From the NCBI GenBank assembly GCA_009741485.1, contig CM019236.1, positions 47,925,760-47,989,759 on the forward strand: DNA of 64,000 nucleotides, given 5' to 3'. This DNA is from Malurus cyaneus samueli. Lineage: Eukaryota; Chordata; Aves; Passeriformes; Maluridae. The notes beneath the pieces were generated by a model. That model was not told the DNA's origin. It saw only the letters and a list, made by a program, of their open reading frames with translations, and ran no database searches. Positions within the stretch are counted from its first letter, which is position 1. Each line of letters opens with the position of its first letter. Of this stretch, positions 35,581 through 48,090 are shown piece after piece. The translations under genes were made by a program, and so were the position numbers.

Positions 35581-38500
35581 AGGCACGAATCAAACACTGG
35601 CCACTTGGACATGACGATTAATGGTGACTCTTGTCTGGTAGCCTTTCACAAAGACAACCCGACTTAGCTGCGTTGTTAAGGTGCAAGGTAAGACCTTGTA
35701 CCCTTTTTGGGTTGGAAGACAAACTAATAGAGAGATCTCCAAATAAACTGCAGTCTTGTGATTTTGGATGGTCATTGCATGAGATGGAGAAATTTGAATA
35801 CTGGGTTTCCATACCTGAGGTAAGTTTTGAGTTCTTAAAGGACTACATTCAGGTGCATTTCCCATTTTCCTGTGTGATGACAAGAAGTCTATTATAATAA
35901 CTGGATTTTTTTTCTGGATGAAGACCTATAGCAAAAGCTGTAGAAATGAGGTGAGCCCTGGTTCTCCGAATCAGGCATATTGGCTTTCCATCCGAGGAAT
36001 CTGTTTTCTCTCTGCTATTTAACCTAATTGAACTAAAATGTTAAAAATACATTGAACAGTTCCAGAAGAAACTCAACCTTAAGAAACATAATCCATTTTT
36101 AATTTATGAAACATCTGTTCTGCAATGTGACCAACAAATAAATAATTCAAATAGACTAATACTACCAAAGAGCAAACTAGCACCTTGCAAAGTGGTTCTC
36201 AAATATATTGGAGCATCTACTGCTTATGAAAGAATGTTAGAGATGAAAAAAAAAAAAAAACATAATAAAAGGAGAAAAAGTCGCTTATAGAAAACTGGAC
36301 CCATCGCATACTGTCCATGTTCATCAGAGCAGTCCATATTCCAGATCACTGATTTAAGCCAGCAGAAGGAGTAAGGACATATTACAGAAGCAAATATTTG
36401 CAGACTAAAGCTCCAGAACATCTGCATCACTGCAACATATTTTTTTTCAACATTCAAAAAATTTCTGAGCCTTAGTAGAGACTACTAGCTAATGTCGACT
36501 CTGTGCCTCAGGTGTACATATTATATCTTTCAAAAATAAAAATATACTTTCAAAATATTGGTGAATTCTTAAGAGAAGAATATGCACAAAAATTAAAATA
36601 AAACACTGGGACGGGTTTTTAACAGGATTAATGATCCAAATAATTTTCAAAGGATTTGTCGGAGACACTGAGAAAATATTTGTTAAAAGCCACAGAAGAA
36701 ACATAAAAGACCTTTTTAGAAGATAAGACAGGATCTCTGCATAAACAAAGACCTCAGTTTTGCAACAGATTGTTGTTGTTTATTGCTTAATATATAGCAT
36801 CTTGAAAGCTATACAGATACATTGCATATTTTTCATTTTATATGGCACTCATTTGTTCAGAACAATTAATTTTGTATATTCTAAACATGAGATAATAGCA
36901 GAACAAGGCATTTAACTCATTTTTAAAGACAAAAAAAAACCCTGTTTATGCACTTATAATGGAATCAGGAACTCTAAACGGCATCATTTTATGAATACTA
37001 AGTCGTACCATAAAAGAAGAAAAGGGAAAGAAAAACCTCTGATTGTAGCACAGCCATTCATGTTTCTAAATTTCTACATGAAGCTTCCGGTTGTGTCTTT
37101 TACTTGGATAAATTTCTGAAAGTCCTAGGGGCTTCCAAATGTAGAAAAAAAAATACTTAGGCAGCTTAACTCAAATGTTTAATGCCATTTGAACATGGAA
37201 AGATTCAGCTGAGGAATATCTGCCTATCCAATTCCAGATAGATTCCACAGAAGATACATTCCCTAATATAAGTGAAAAAAAGACATTTGCACAACCTTAA
37301 ATTAAGTGGAACTTCACAAATGACAGATTTTGAACAGCCAGCTACCTACACATAAAGTGGGATATATCTAGAAAGTCTCAAAATTAGAGGGCTGGAACCA
37401 AAAATTTTTTATTTCCAATTGTTAGCTCACTTCACAGCTAACTCTAGTTCAACAATAAAGACTTGAGCAATGTAATACCATTAGTGAGCTGACTAAATGC
37501 AGGTGGGAACCCACAGTGAAAAGCTTTCATTGTTAGCAGCCTCACTGAAAGAAAGGACAATCTAGCCATGTCTGAGTGAAGGCTGATTCTCAAGTCAATG
37601 AAAAGGATCTGCTTGATGTTATTTTGGGGGAATTTATACATTCTTTTATTATCTTTCACTTAAAACATAGAGGCTTAAATTAGCTCTTCATCTCTTCCCT
37701 CTATTTAGTCAGCAGTTTAAGAACAACTAGAACAATGCTCACTGTTATCTGGTTTTCTGTTGTTTAAAAGTGTAAAATTATGGAAAGTGGCAATTCAATC
37801 ATGCAAGTCATTCAGGATTACTTTGGGTATTTGTTTTCTTTTTTCTGTAAACATTCATATTAGTATCTGTTAATCGTCATTTGCTTGCCTCCCAAAAACC
37901 ACATACTCTAAAATGTTCTCATAAATCAAGTTTAAGTGCACTACAGAGGTAATAGTGATAGCAAAAATGTCATGCTTTGTCAATGGGTTAGGGGAGAATG
38001 ACCCATTTTTGTATTAAAGTGATAAAATTGATATGATAAAACACATAAAAATTGTGACATTTATACTGCTGAGACACTTGGGAGTTTTAAATCAAACCTG
38101 TATCATCAATTCATTCTGAATAATCTGGAAAAACACTGTATTCTTGGAGAAAGAAGAATACTGTCTTGGAGAAACAGGTGAAAACAGGTCTCCTTTGGGA
38201 CCTGGATACCAACTTCAAATAAGAATGTGAAAATTCTGCCATATTAAAGTAATAGATCATATAGATAAAAAGTATGCCTTTTTTTCCCCATTGTGTCTAA
38301 TTTTTGTTTTGTAATAGAAAGTAGCATAAACCCCATGGAAAAGGACTAGCCCTAAAAACAAGAATAGTCCCTAAATGTCTACATTAACTACAGCACGTAC
38401 AAATATGGTCCAGCACCTCGTCAACCAGAGGCAGGCGACTTCCCATTAGTTTAGATGAACAACTTGAAGATTTTTGTTATGGGAATAAAGGCAGGAAAAA

Positions 38501-40900
38501 AATCACACTTGAAACCTTTAATCTCGAAGGGTTAACTTCGTATAATTCCACTGTGCTTTATTCATTACTATGTAGTTACATTAATTTTTTGGCCACCAAA
38601 ATGACAGCAGCTACACTGCTGATTCCACGAGGCTTCGGAAAGTGGGAATACTCCTGACAGAAAATAATTGAAGGGCACAGGTGATCAGTTTTCAAATCCA
38701 TGGTGAATTTCAGTATGCACAGTGAAAGACAGGAACATTTGGCTCCAATATTTCTTGGACATCTAATTGGTTAAAAAAGGTTGTCTGTAGCTAAGAGTAA
38801 AAACTGTAACTAAAGGAATGAAATGTCATGATTGAACTCTACCACTGTTCAGCTTTTTCCAATTCTCTTCACAGATACATATTATATCTTTTTTTTTTTT
38901 TCCCAACTGACATTGTTTGGACAGTTTTTGAGATAAATATCTAGAGCATCATTAATTTTAATCCATGTCTGTCATTTCATTTCTGCTTTAATTGCCATTA
39001 CACATAAATCGTACAATTAATTTTTAAGTTGTAGTTAGTTTTTTAGTTGTTAAAGCATGAAATATTTGCTATTAAGGATTATATATCACAGAAAATGCTG
39101 GACAGGAAGGGATCATGACTGTTATGTTAAACAATAGATCACGAATGTAACTTTGTTCAATTGTGATATGTATGCATATATGTTTACAAACAGGACTTTT
39201 TTTCTGTACTTTTCTGTACTACTGTGCGTGCAGAAGTGTAGACACACTTGCATTCTTAAATTTTGTAACTTGGATGTTCATTTGAGACTCCTAGAAGAAA
39301 ATGGGTTGACATAGTTATAAGCAATTCTTTAAGAGATACTGTGCAATATTGCTTTCTCACAGAGCTGAGCTTTACTCGTATGGACACATACTATAAAGTG
39401 ACAGCTTTCAAAACTATTTTCAAAGAAAATAATAAGACAGAAGGATTTTCTTCCTTCTGAGAAACCTGCAGGCCATTGATGAAAATTTAGACTTAAAAAC
39501 ACATTTTGAAAAGAGAGTTTCTATATTTTCTGTGGTTTATACCTGCTGCAATGTCTTTCTGCTTCATAGCATTATCACACATCTGCTTACAAGGTAAATA
39601 TGCATAACATGGTTTTGGCAGGGTTTTCCTAATGCCACTAATCGTACAACAAGAAAACTAAATAAATAAATATGTTCATTCTTTTGGGTTTTTTATTTTT
39701 ACGTTTTTTTTATAAGTAAAACCTTCGACCAGTTGCTGTGAGGTGGCAAGAATTTGCATTATAACAAAGCATATGTACATAGATTTTCTTACCAAACAAA
39801 TTTAAGCTCTGCATTCCTATTTCCCATCATCTATGAGAAGCAATCTCAAGATTGATTCAAGTATCAGCCAGATTCTATCATAGAAAAAACCTAGTGCTGT
39901 GTTCCTATACTGTGGTTTTGATCAAAGTTTTTTTTCCTGCTCCTAATAGTAAACATTCTTTCTCTCATTTCTCAAAAGTAGGAATCTCCACAGTTTATCA
40001 AAGAGGTGAACCTGTCTCACACTGTTAGCTCTTAAGGTGTCAAAGGATTGTATGCAACAAAATCCAGTTGAAAACACAGTGCTCTTGACAAAAAAAATCC
40101 TGGCTGTGTTGAGATATCTTGATTTTGGCAATCAGCAGGCTGGGTGTTAATTTTCAAAATACCATTAAAAGAGTTTATTACAAGGATAGAAAGATTTTAT
40201 ATTTCCAGAGTGCAAACAATAAATTTGTAAAAGAATCATAACCAAAATAAAGAGCTCTTCACTTTAGTGGTATGTGAATTGCAAAGATACAGGTCTTGTT
40301 TGTATTGTGCACGGGTGTTTCACTGACACTGTAAAATTCTGTTTTCACTGATTTACCTGCCCCACATCTTTCAGCTCTGACACTGAACACACTCTGAGAC
40401 ACTTTCTCAGAATTTTATATAGTGCCAGAAGATTGCTCAAAAAGCACTTCCAAATAAGATGTGAAAGCACATATTAAAATGTATGGAGTAAAAAATTAAC
40501 ACAAGGATTATTTGGATTAGTTTCTTAATAGTCATAAAATACATGTTTAGCCATAAAATACATTTTCATCAAATATTTATTTATAAAAAGAAGATTAATC
40601 TTAATTTGCATCTTCACGTGGTGACATACAAACTTTCTGAATAAGACTTGTGCTTTTTATTACATGGGAAAAACACACTGATGTGGGTGAGGGTACACAC
40701 TTTCAGTATAGATGAATGAAGGAGTTGTGCTCAACTGACCCCAAGTGCTCCGAGAAGGCAGGAGATCCATCCTAGACAGATCTAACACAAAGTTAAATTT
40801 ACATCTCTCCCTGGCTGGTCAGCCAGGGTAATATGTTACCATATAGTCTTATGAGACAAGAAGGTGGAGATAATTAAATATAAATACCCTAATGGAGATA

Positions 40901-41644
40901 TGTGCTGGTTTTTTCCTGCAATTGAGTTAGTTTTCTCTGTAGTATCTGGCTTTGGGCTGTGTTTTGGATTTTGGAAACAGGGTTGATAACACAGCTCTTG
41001 TCACAAAGAGAGCCTGGGCCACTGCTGCTCCTTTCCCATCTCATCCATCCCAGCAGGACCTGGGGTTAACAAGGGGCTGGGAGGGGACACAGCTGCCCTT
41101 ATGGCAACCCACAAATTTTCCTCCTGCACACCAGGGAAGGTGGATGTCCAAAGGAGATTGTGGATCCCATGGAAAGCCCACAGCAAAACAGGCTCCTGGC
41201 TGGACCTGTGGCCCCTTGGAGAAAGGAGCCCATGCTGGAGCAGCAGATTTGTGACCCTAATGGATGTACCACACTGGAGAAGAGACCCATGTTGGAGCAG
41301 CACTGGAGAACTGCAACCTGTGGGAAATATTCACGCTGGAGAAAGATATGGAAGAGTGTCTCACGTGGGAAGTATACCTGTGCTGGAGCAGAGGAAGAGT
41401 AATGAAGAGTCACCTATTACTTGTTCACCTGCACCAATGCAAAAGGGAGGGGTGGAAGATGAGGTTTAAGATTTTTGTTTGTTCACATTATGATTTGAAG
41501 TAAATAAATTAATTCCAAGCTGAGTAGTTTCAGGTCATTGAGCCTGATATCTCCTGTCATCATTATATTTTCTGTTCCCTACCCTACTGAGGAGGGGAAG
41601 GATAAAGCAGTTCTACTGCACTGGAAATGCAGGTAACAATGACA
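40901..41644 (+). mobile_element. Avian ERVL-type solo LTR
   Basis: It begins 'tgtgctggtttttt' and runs through 'gagttagttttctctgtagt', 'ggctgtgttttggatt' and 'gttgataacacag', the recognisable 5' wording of a common avian ERVL LTR family (TguLTR5-like, from memory). Inside are four tandem-like units starting at 41,231, 41,288, 41,332 and 41,380, each carrying 'ctggag' or 'ttggag' plus cag or aag, spaced 44-57 bp. An AATAAA follows at 41,503-41,508, then 'ctgaggaggggaaggata' and a terminal CA near 41,644. No matching target duplication is visible, and the element is diverged, so it is old. Frames across it (80-122 codons) come from the tandem units, not a gene. Confidence 0.75.
41503..41508 (+). 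terminator. LTR polyadenylation signal AATAAA
   Basis: AATAAA within 'gaagtaaataaattaattcc', at the position where this LTR family carries its poly-A signal, about 140 bp before the LTR end. Confidence 0.6.
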
Positions 41645-43260
41645 ATCAGGTAAAAAGAGGACTACGTGAACAAAGTAACTCTAAAAAAGTAAAGCTAAAA
41701 TGTCTCAGAGCATTTAGTTGCAGTTTTACCAATATTTCTTCAACATTTCTCATTCACTCTTCCCTTGACTCATTTCCTAAATCTCAAGGTATTCTATTAC
41801 AACAGACTGCCTAACTCCTTGGCCCATTTTAACTTTGGATCTAGTAAAGTCTCAAGTATCAGATTTTGGTTCTCACTCTGTTCTCTTCCTCCAACCCTTC
41901 ATTAGATTCTGTGAGAAAAGCTGGAGGTCCTAAGTTCAAATCAGGAGCGAATGATTTCTTTATGAATTTGGTGCCAAAAGCTTCATGTATATGTAAGAAA
42001 TTCTCTGGTTATTCTGCTATGCAAAATGTTGCATAATTGCTGCTCCGTTGTCATTAACTGAGATTGCAAAGAGTGCACTTTCAGTTTTTTGAAACACAGG
42101 ATAGCTTCCCATTCAGACTTAAAGCCCTTTGGAAGCAAAAGGCGTACCCTGCTGTGATAAATCCTGCCTTTCAATATTCTAGCAGTGCTCCTAACTAACT
42201 TGTAATCACACAAAAGAAATTTATTTTCTTGCTAAATGAAAACATTGTTTTAAATCCACGGAATCCATAGATTGATGATAAGTTTATTTTGGGTTTAGCT
42301 ACATTAATCTTGATTTTTCTTGCCAAAAACCTCTCCCTGTCACCCATACCTGCAATAAAGGCTGAATGCAATAAAGTACCACAAAAAGCATGGGATAGCT
42401 CAGTGGGGAGTTGTGAAAAACCTGTGTTGACAACACAAAAGCCAATTTCTTTTTCACTAACTGAAAACTTCTTCATTCCAGAATTACTGAGTCTTGCTCA
42501 ATTCTCTTTTCAGGAACGCATCAGCCTAATGAATGTTTTAAGGTGCAATGGTGATGGGCGGTTTGTGACTGAATCATTGGTGAGCAAGACAAAATCAACA
42601 TTGAGCAAGAACAACTTCCAAGGAAGATATGGTAGTGAAAAGATTACAGTGGAAAAGGAGCAGTTACAAGGGGAGAAGTGAGTCTTGCGGCCAGTTTTTT
42701 GTTTTTTTTTTTTAGGGAAATAGTCCTGACCAAGTAGATAATCAAAGAGAAAGAGTGAGTGAATCCTTTGCAAATCCATATGTAGAGCCATTCCCTAAGA
42801 ACTCCCACATTAGCCGTTTTGTGTTTTTTTGTTAGAACTCCTTTGATTGAAGGTGTTTCCGTTCCTTGCGTGGTTTATAAGTGTATAAATTTTAAAGTGG
42901 TGTTTTTTTTTGTCTCGCAACAAGAGAAAGCCACTGGATAACCTTACATTTTTCATAGCTAAGGGCAATTTTTCCTAAAGTAATAAATCTTCCACTAATT
43001 CCAAATTGCTGTGTTGATTTGCATTCAGATTAATTTGAACTAAAGATATTTAATCTTAGCATCTGTTACCAATGACATTCTGATTCTAATTAATAGGGTA
43101 GTGAAATGTCAAATTTTGCTTTGTCTCAGAAGATATGCCAGGGCTCTGGATAGGCCTTCATCAGGTTCCTGACAACCAGAAGCTCTGTAACTGTGACTCT
43201 GAGGTGATCCGAGGCAGGAAAAAGAGTCAGAGGAGTTACTGTCAGGCACTGATGTTTAAG
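41645..43260. other. Unique non-coding DNA between B and B'
   Basis: A+T-rich, present once. It holds a 130-codon plus-strand frame (42,289-42,681) that lacks a recognised domain, overlaps an antisense frame of 93 codons, and has no clear splice or promoter context, so it is most likely chance. No transposon recognised. Confidence 0.5.
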
Positions 43261-43705
43261 ATCCTAGCCCTTCGGGTGTTCGTTTGATGCAGTTAAGATC
43301 ATTTGCGCGTTGATGCTGAACAGGGTTTTTCTGCGTGGCTAGCTGGAGCTGTATAAGTGAATCTGCCGAAACTGGTGCCACATGAAGATGGTGAGAATCG
43401 ACGAATCGCAAAGGGTCGATGCAAAGGAAAAGTTAAGGGGATGGTGTCTTCAGAAGAATATAGTAGTATAATATGGAGTAGTAGTGTAGTAGGGGGGGGG
43501 GGATTGAGGAATAAGATATATAAGCATCTCAAGCGGGGTCACGTTTGAGACACGCGCGGGCAGTGTGATAATTTTAGTAAAGAGCAAAATTGTACTGTGT
43601 GGGAGGTGATAGCCGGCTGCGGTGCTGTCTTCAGATGATCATCACATCCTTCTATCTATCCGCCTAGGGTTTTGTCCTGTCTGTTGAGAGAAGTAGGCAG
43701 TAAAA
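43261..43705. other. Composition-shifted, probably low-quality junction sequence
   Basis: CpG-rich, irregular sequence with an 11-G run (43,492-43,502) and purine-rich stretches, unlike either neighbour. It ends exactly where the shared motif 'aaatactttatgtata' begins. Composition and position match the noisy segment in front of block A'. Confidence 0.5.
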
Positions 43706-44940
43706 TACTTTATGTATAAGAAAATTCACCCCAGAAACCTCCTATTTCACTAAAGCTCTTTGCGCAGTAATCTGCATTATAATGAATAAAATCTAAATGG
43801 AAATTGGTAGGGCATAGAAATGGACAGTTTTAATTTACAGGTCCATTTGCGAACTGTAATAAAATTATAAGTGCAGATTTTAAAATATGTCGATACATAT
43901 TATCATTTATTTGTGCTACACAGAATGTAAAATATAAGGAATATCATCCTAAAAGAAACCAAAATGGCCATGAGAAAGGATAATAGGTGAAACATTTGGT
44001 TTTATTATTTATGGTTTTTTTTTTATAATCATAAGGGTTATTAACAAAACGTAAAATAAAATATTTCATTGAGAACTATGTATATACATATATCAAAATT
44101 TTCGTCAACTTTCAGAAGTACTATTTAAAAACAAATTATATTTAGAAAAAAACAACCACTTATCTTCTGTGGTGCATTTATCTTTACATGTTTGTAGGTG
44201 CTGCAATTCTTATACAATAGCTCAATTTTTTTTCTGTTTGGAAGTTACAGGACATTTTGAACTTGTAGTTCTCCTAAATATTGTGGTTTCAAACTTTGTG
44301 GTTTTAGTAAAACATGATTCTGTGTTCAGAGGAACAGACATGAAAGTGGACATTGCAATGATGATGAATCAATGATCAATAGCATTAACGGAGGTAACAA
44401 TCAATTTTTTATCCCTCGCAACACCCAACATAAAAAAAAAGAAAAAAAAAAAAAAAATGAATCCTAGGGAGAATAATCCATCTCGCTTTTCAGGATGTTT
44501 TAAAAGCATTTTTGTTATACACTCATCCACACTCTTCGCTGAGCCACTTTGGCTTTGTTTTTGTTCATAGCCAATGATGCACATTCTATGTTGATGGTCC
44601 CGACCTTATTAGCAGCTTTCACATTCATAGACAGAAAACACATTAATAAATTTTTTGTAGCAACATTTTTCTGTAGAATACTTGCTTTCAGATGTAAAAA
44701 AGTTTAATTTGACTGCCCCAATGTCTAGTCATACACTTTTCTCCAGCAGCTCACGGTAAGTTTTCCTTCTGCAATACTTGTTTGGGATATGTTGGAAGAA
44801 ACAAGTTTAACTATGCTTCCCTAAGATAGCCTAGGACTATAAATGACCCAAATAATTTGTTAAAAATGCAAATCCTGTTTGTGGACTACATATTGATTCT
44901 CATAAATAATGAGAATGATGAGGTTTGTCCCAGTTCAGAT
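43706..44940 (+). other. Sequence apparently missing from the 25-N gap
   Basis: The first bases repeat the left flank of the gap (21,552-21,570), and 44,941 onward repeats its right flank. The interval between is about 1.2 kb of A+T-rich non-coding DNA with an A-rich run at 44,430-44,458. No gene recognised; short frames at 44,169-44,375 and 44,369-44,584 look like chance. Confidence 0.7.
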
Positions 44941-47797
44941 GGATCTTTAGCTTTTAAACACAGCTAATTTCTGCTACATTTTTATTTTCTCCGTTGTTTG
45001 ATCGTTTCCTGAATTGCAGCATGACAACATAAACCTCCCGCTCACAAAAACAAGTTCTAAAGTTGCCAATATCATCATATTTAAGCACAAATAGAAGTGA
45101 TAGTATACTAACAGCTGGGAAGTCTCTACTTCCAATAACATGTTTGTAGCAGAATGCTGGAGGGAGGTGTTCTCCTACAGTGCAAAGGTTTGCAATATTT
45201 GAGATAATTTTATGGAAACTATTTTGCATATGTTTTCTTTAGGCAGTGCTGGCTTATGAAGGTAACTCTCTTCCTACTTTTGTGTGAATCAGATGAGGAT
45301 CTGAATGAACCATCACAATAACACACACTTAGAAGGGTCTCTTCAGAATCAAGTGCTCTTACACTATGGAAAAATTAATTTCCTTCCCCCTACAGTGTCT
45401 GAAGCTATTTTTTTCTCCCCTTTTGACTTAGGTTTGTGAATGATTTAACTTTGTTTCAAGGAACAGCCAGACTTGGTGACAAGTTTTTCTATTAAGACTA
45501 ACTAAGGCTGGATTTCCTGTTTGGTGGACTAAGTTTTCAAAAGTTGTTCTTTGAAGATTCTGCTGTATTTGAAACGCAGACATATACCTGTCTATGTGGA
45601 TTCTGGAGCAGCAGTGAAAATTAATCATGCTTTCTTAATCTGTATCTTTGCCCTTTTTAAAGTCCATTTAAAAATAAACATTGCACCCCCTCACACAAAT
45701 AAAACAAATAAAACATTGTGTTTTTCTTTAAAAAATGCTCCCTAAAGGTCAGTGTTCTGTCATATCTAGTTTAGCTCTCACTGAGATAGCTGATTTTTTG
45801 TTTGTTTTATTGCTTTATTGGTCTTTTTTTCTATCTTTTGTAATACAGAATGATATGCTGAATTTACTGTGAAATTTGAAGTAAGGAAACTATTACTGTA
45901 GTTTTCTGTGATCCAATATCTTAAATAAAAGACGTGGAAAATCTGTTGCAATTGAATTGTCATAAAAGACATTCATTTTTGTTTCTTCTGTAAGCTTTTG
46001 CCCTTCTGATACAAATACATTCACTGCAAGAAAATGTATAAAAAAAAAGATTCATGTTAAGATATTTATTGGTTTGACCCAAAGCACATATTTCCAACAA
46101 AGAATCACAGACCCTCTGTGCTTTACAGATGGTGTTCTAAGAACAGAAGAGAAACAAAATATTTTAGCTTTTTGCACAAATAAAATAGAATCTATTAGTG
46201 CATTTCATTTTTGAAAAAATATTTTCAAATTTCACATCAAAATCTGTTTTGGAAAATAAATGAGGTAATCTAACTCTGTTTCATTTTGGTTTGGTTTGGT
46301 TTAGTTGTTTTCTTGGTCTTTTCTTCTTTCTTCCCCTGGATACTGGATAAACTAGCAACCTTTTTATTAAAATTGTCCCCAAAATGGAAATTTCTTAGAA
46401 AAATATATCCCCAAAATGGAAATTTTGCTTCCAATGTCAATTCAATTTGTTAAGTGATGTTCTTTATTTGGAGTAAGATTTTTTTAATACAAAATATTAT
46501 TTTTAGCTGTTTTTGTTTGTTTGTTTGCTATCTTTGTCCCTATTTGGATTATTATTTTGAGACAATATCACTCTATTAGTGGAGAGACACTCTATTGTCT
46601 GAGAATGCCCTGAACAACTATACTAACAATTTTTTATTTCCCAAAAATGTATTCATATAATTGTCTAGTATACCAGAGCAAATTTAACAGACTTGTTCTT
46701 GCAAATGTTTCTTTTCAGAGATGGGAACTGAATAAGGCATCCAGGAATGTTATTGGAAAAGTTCTCCAGGCTAGGAGTGCTTTGTTAAGGTTTTGCCTAC
46801 CAAGGAGTAAATCCATTATCATTTTGTGGGTAACTAGAACAAGAAACAAAGCCATCAACATGAAGGAACAGCAGGGAGGGAGGTGAAAAGAAGGGAGAGG
46901 AGGGAGAGGGAAAAAAAATGTTATTTTTCATTTGATATATTTTCTATTCCTGCTTGATGCTTAGCTTTGTGGATTAAATTTGGGCAAGCTGCATTAACAC
47001 ATTGGAGCTTCGTTTCAGTCCAATTTCTTGCCAAGGTGCTCATGTGTAATTTACTCTCATCATCTCCTACTTCTCCTTTGTCTGAGTTCATTTCTATCTT
47101 TAGCGTGCAAGTCAGTAATTAGTGAAATAGATAAATTTACTCTGCACCGGGTTTTCACGTGATCACCTTGCTTTAGGCACTCACAAAGCTCTGTACTTCT
47201 AGATCACACTTTGCTGTGCACAAACACACCTTGAATTAGAAAGAACCATTTGCAGCATAATTTTGGGTGTACCTGAAGTGCCTGCAGTCTGTGCAAACAA
47301 TGCAATCCTTGTATTTACTTGCCTCAGGATATTGTTAGCACAACTGCAAGATGATCCATACAGCTGACACCCACATCCATATTTTGCAGTGCATTCTGAG
47401 CCCTGCATTACCACAGCTATAACGTTGTCCCATGGGTCTGCTTCTTAAGGGTGGTTTCATCATGTCTTGACATGGAATAGTGACTGCAAGGAAAGCTTCA
47501 CCATCAATAATGAAGACAGTACAACTGGGGATTTGTGTTGAGGCACACAGTGTTTTAGGCATATCAGAGAGAATAACTGATGTCAGAGCTCCTACAGGTC
47601 AAGAGATGTGTAGAGAGGAATTTTTAAAAAAGGGTGCTATGAAATAAATATAGGAAAAAGATAATAAAAATGTGTCCTTTCATTCCTTTCACTCTAAGTT
47701 CGCATGCCTGGAGCTTGTGACTTAAATAGGTAAAATACCAGCAAGAGGACTAAATATTTAACTACAGAAATTATCCCTTCAGAATGGCTATCTTTCT

Positions 47798-47809
47798 GGG
47801 GGGGGGGGG
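47798..47809. repeat. Run of 12 G in block B'
   Basis: Counterpart of the 13-G run at 24,385. The following purine stretch also differs slightly (aggaggg versus agaggg). Confidence 0.85.
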
Positions 47810-47956
47810 AGGAGGGAACGCAATAGACCTGATATCCCTAGTTCACATTCAGCTCAAGAGTTTTTAGAACTTGAAGGAGCAAGAAAGTAATGAAGGAGAG
47901 AGCAGACAAGTGGCCCGTTATGGTCTTAAGGTCTTTTGTCCTAGTGCATTCCCGCG

Positions 47957-48090
47957 GGAAAAAAAAATAAAAAATAGAGATAAAAACAATCAAATAAAAC
48001 AAACAAAACAAAAAAAAAAACAGAACCAAAACCAAAAAACAAACTAAAGAAAAAGAACAAACAAAACAAACAAACAAAAAGAAAAAAAGA
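47957..48090. repeat. A-rich (AAAAC)n repeat, block B' copy
   Basis: Counterpart of 24,540-24,672 with different A-run lengths. The antisense phenylalanine/leucine/valine-rich frame here is a composition artefact. Confidence 0.85.

Larger units (their letters stand above)
21597..40900 (+). repeat. Large duplicated block B, first copy (about 19.3 kb)
   Basis: The whole interval recurs at 44,941-64,000 in the same orientation. The coordinate offset starts near 23,330, rises to 23,448 at 27.5-27.8 kb, and falls to 23,110 at the end because of small indels. Stretches without a visible difference (for example 27,481-27,850; 28,341-28,633; 28,841-29,104; about 29,605-30,733) alternate with indel-rich stretches, and 21.6-27.4 kb is indel-rich throughout. 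No gene is recognised. Content is A+T-rich DNA with a microsatellite, A-rich repeats and two small CR1 pieces, annotated separately. Confidence 0.93.

Noticed and set aside
35631..35897. Possible exon ending at a consensus donor (gag followed by gtaagt near 35,818), with a counterpart near 59,041
   Set aside because: The two copies differ by frame-changing single-base indels, no acceptor is convincing, and the upstream part is low-quality. One donor-like word is expected by chance in this much sequence.
40901..41403. Overlapping frames on both strands in the 41.0-41.5 kb region
   Set aside because: They come from the tandem units of the ERVL-type LTR.
42289..42681. 130-codon plus-strand frame between B and B'
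   Set aside because: No domain or signal, overlapped by an antisense frame of similar quality, no neighbouring exon-like features. Treated as chance.
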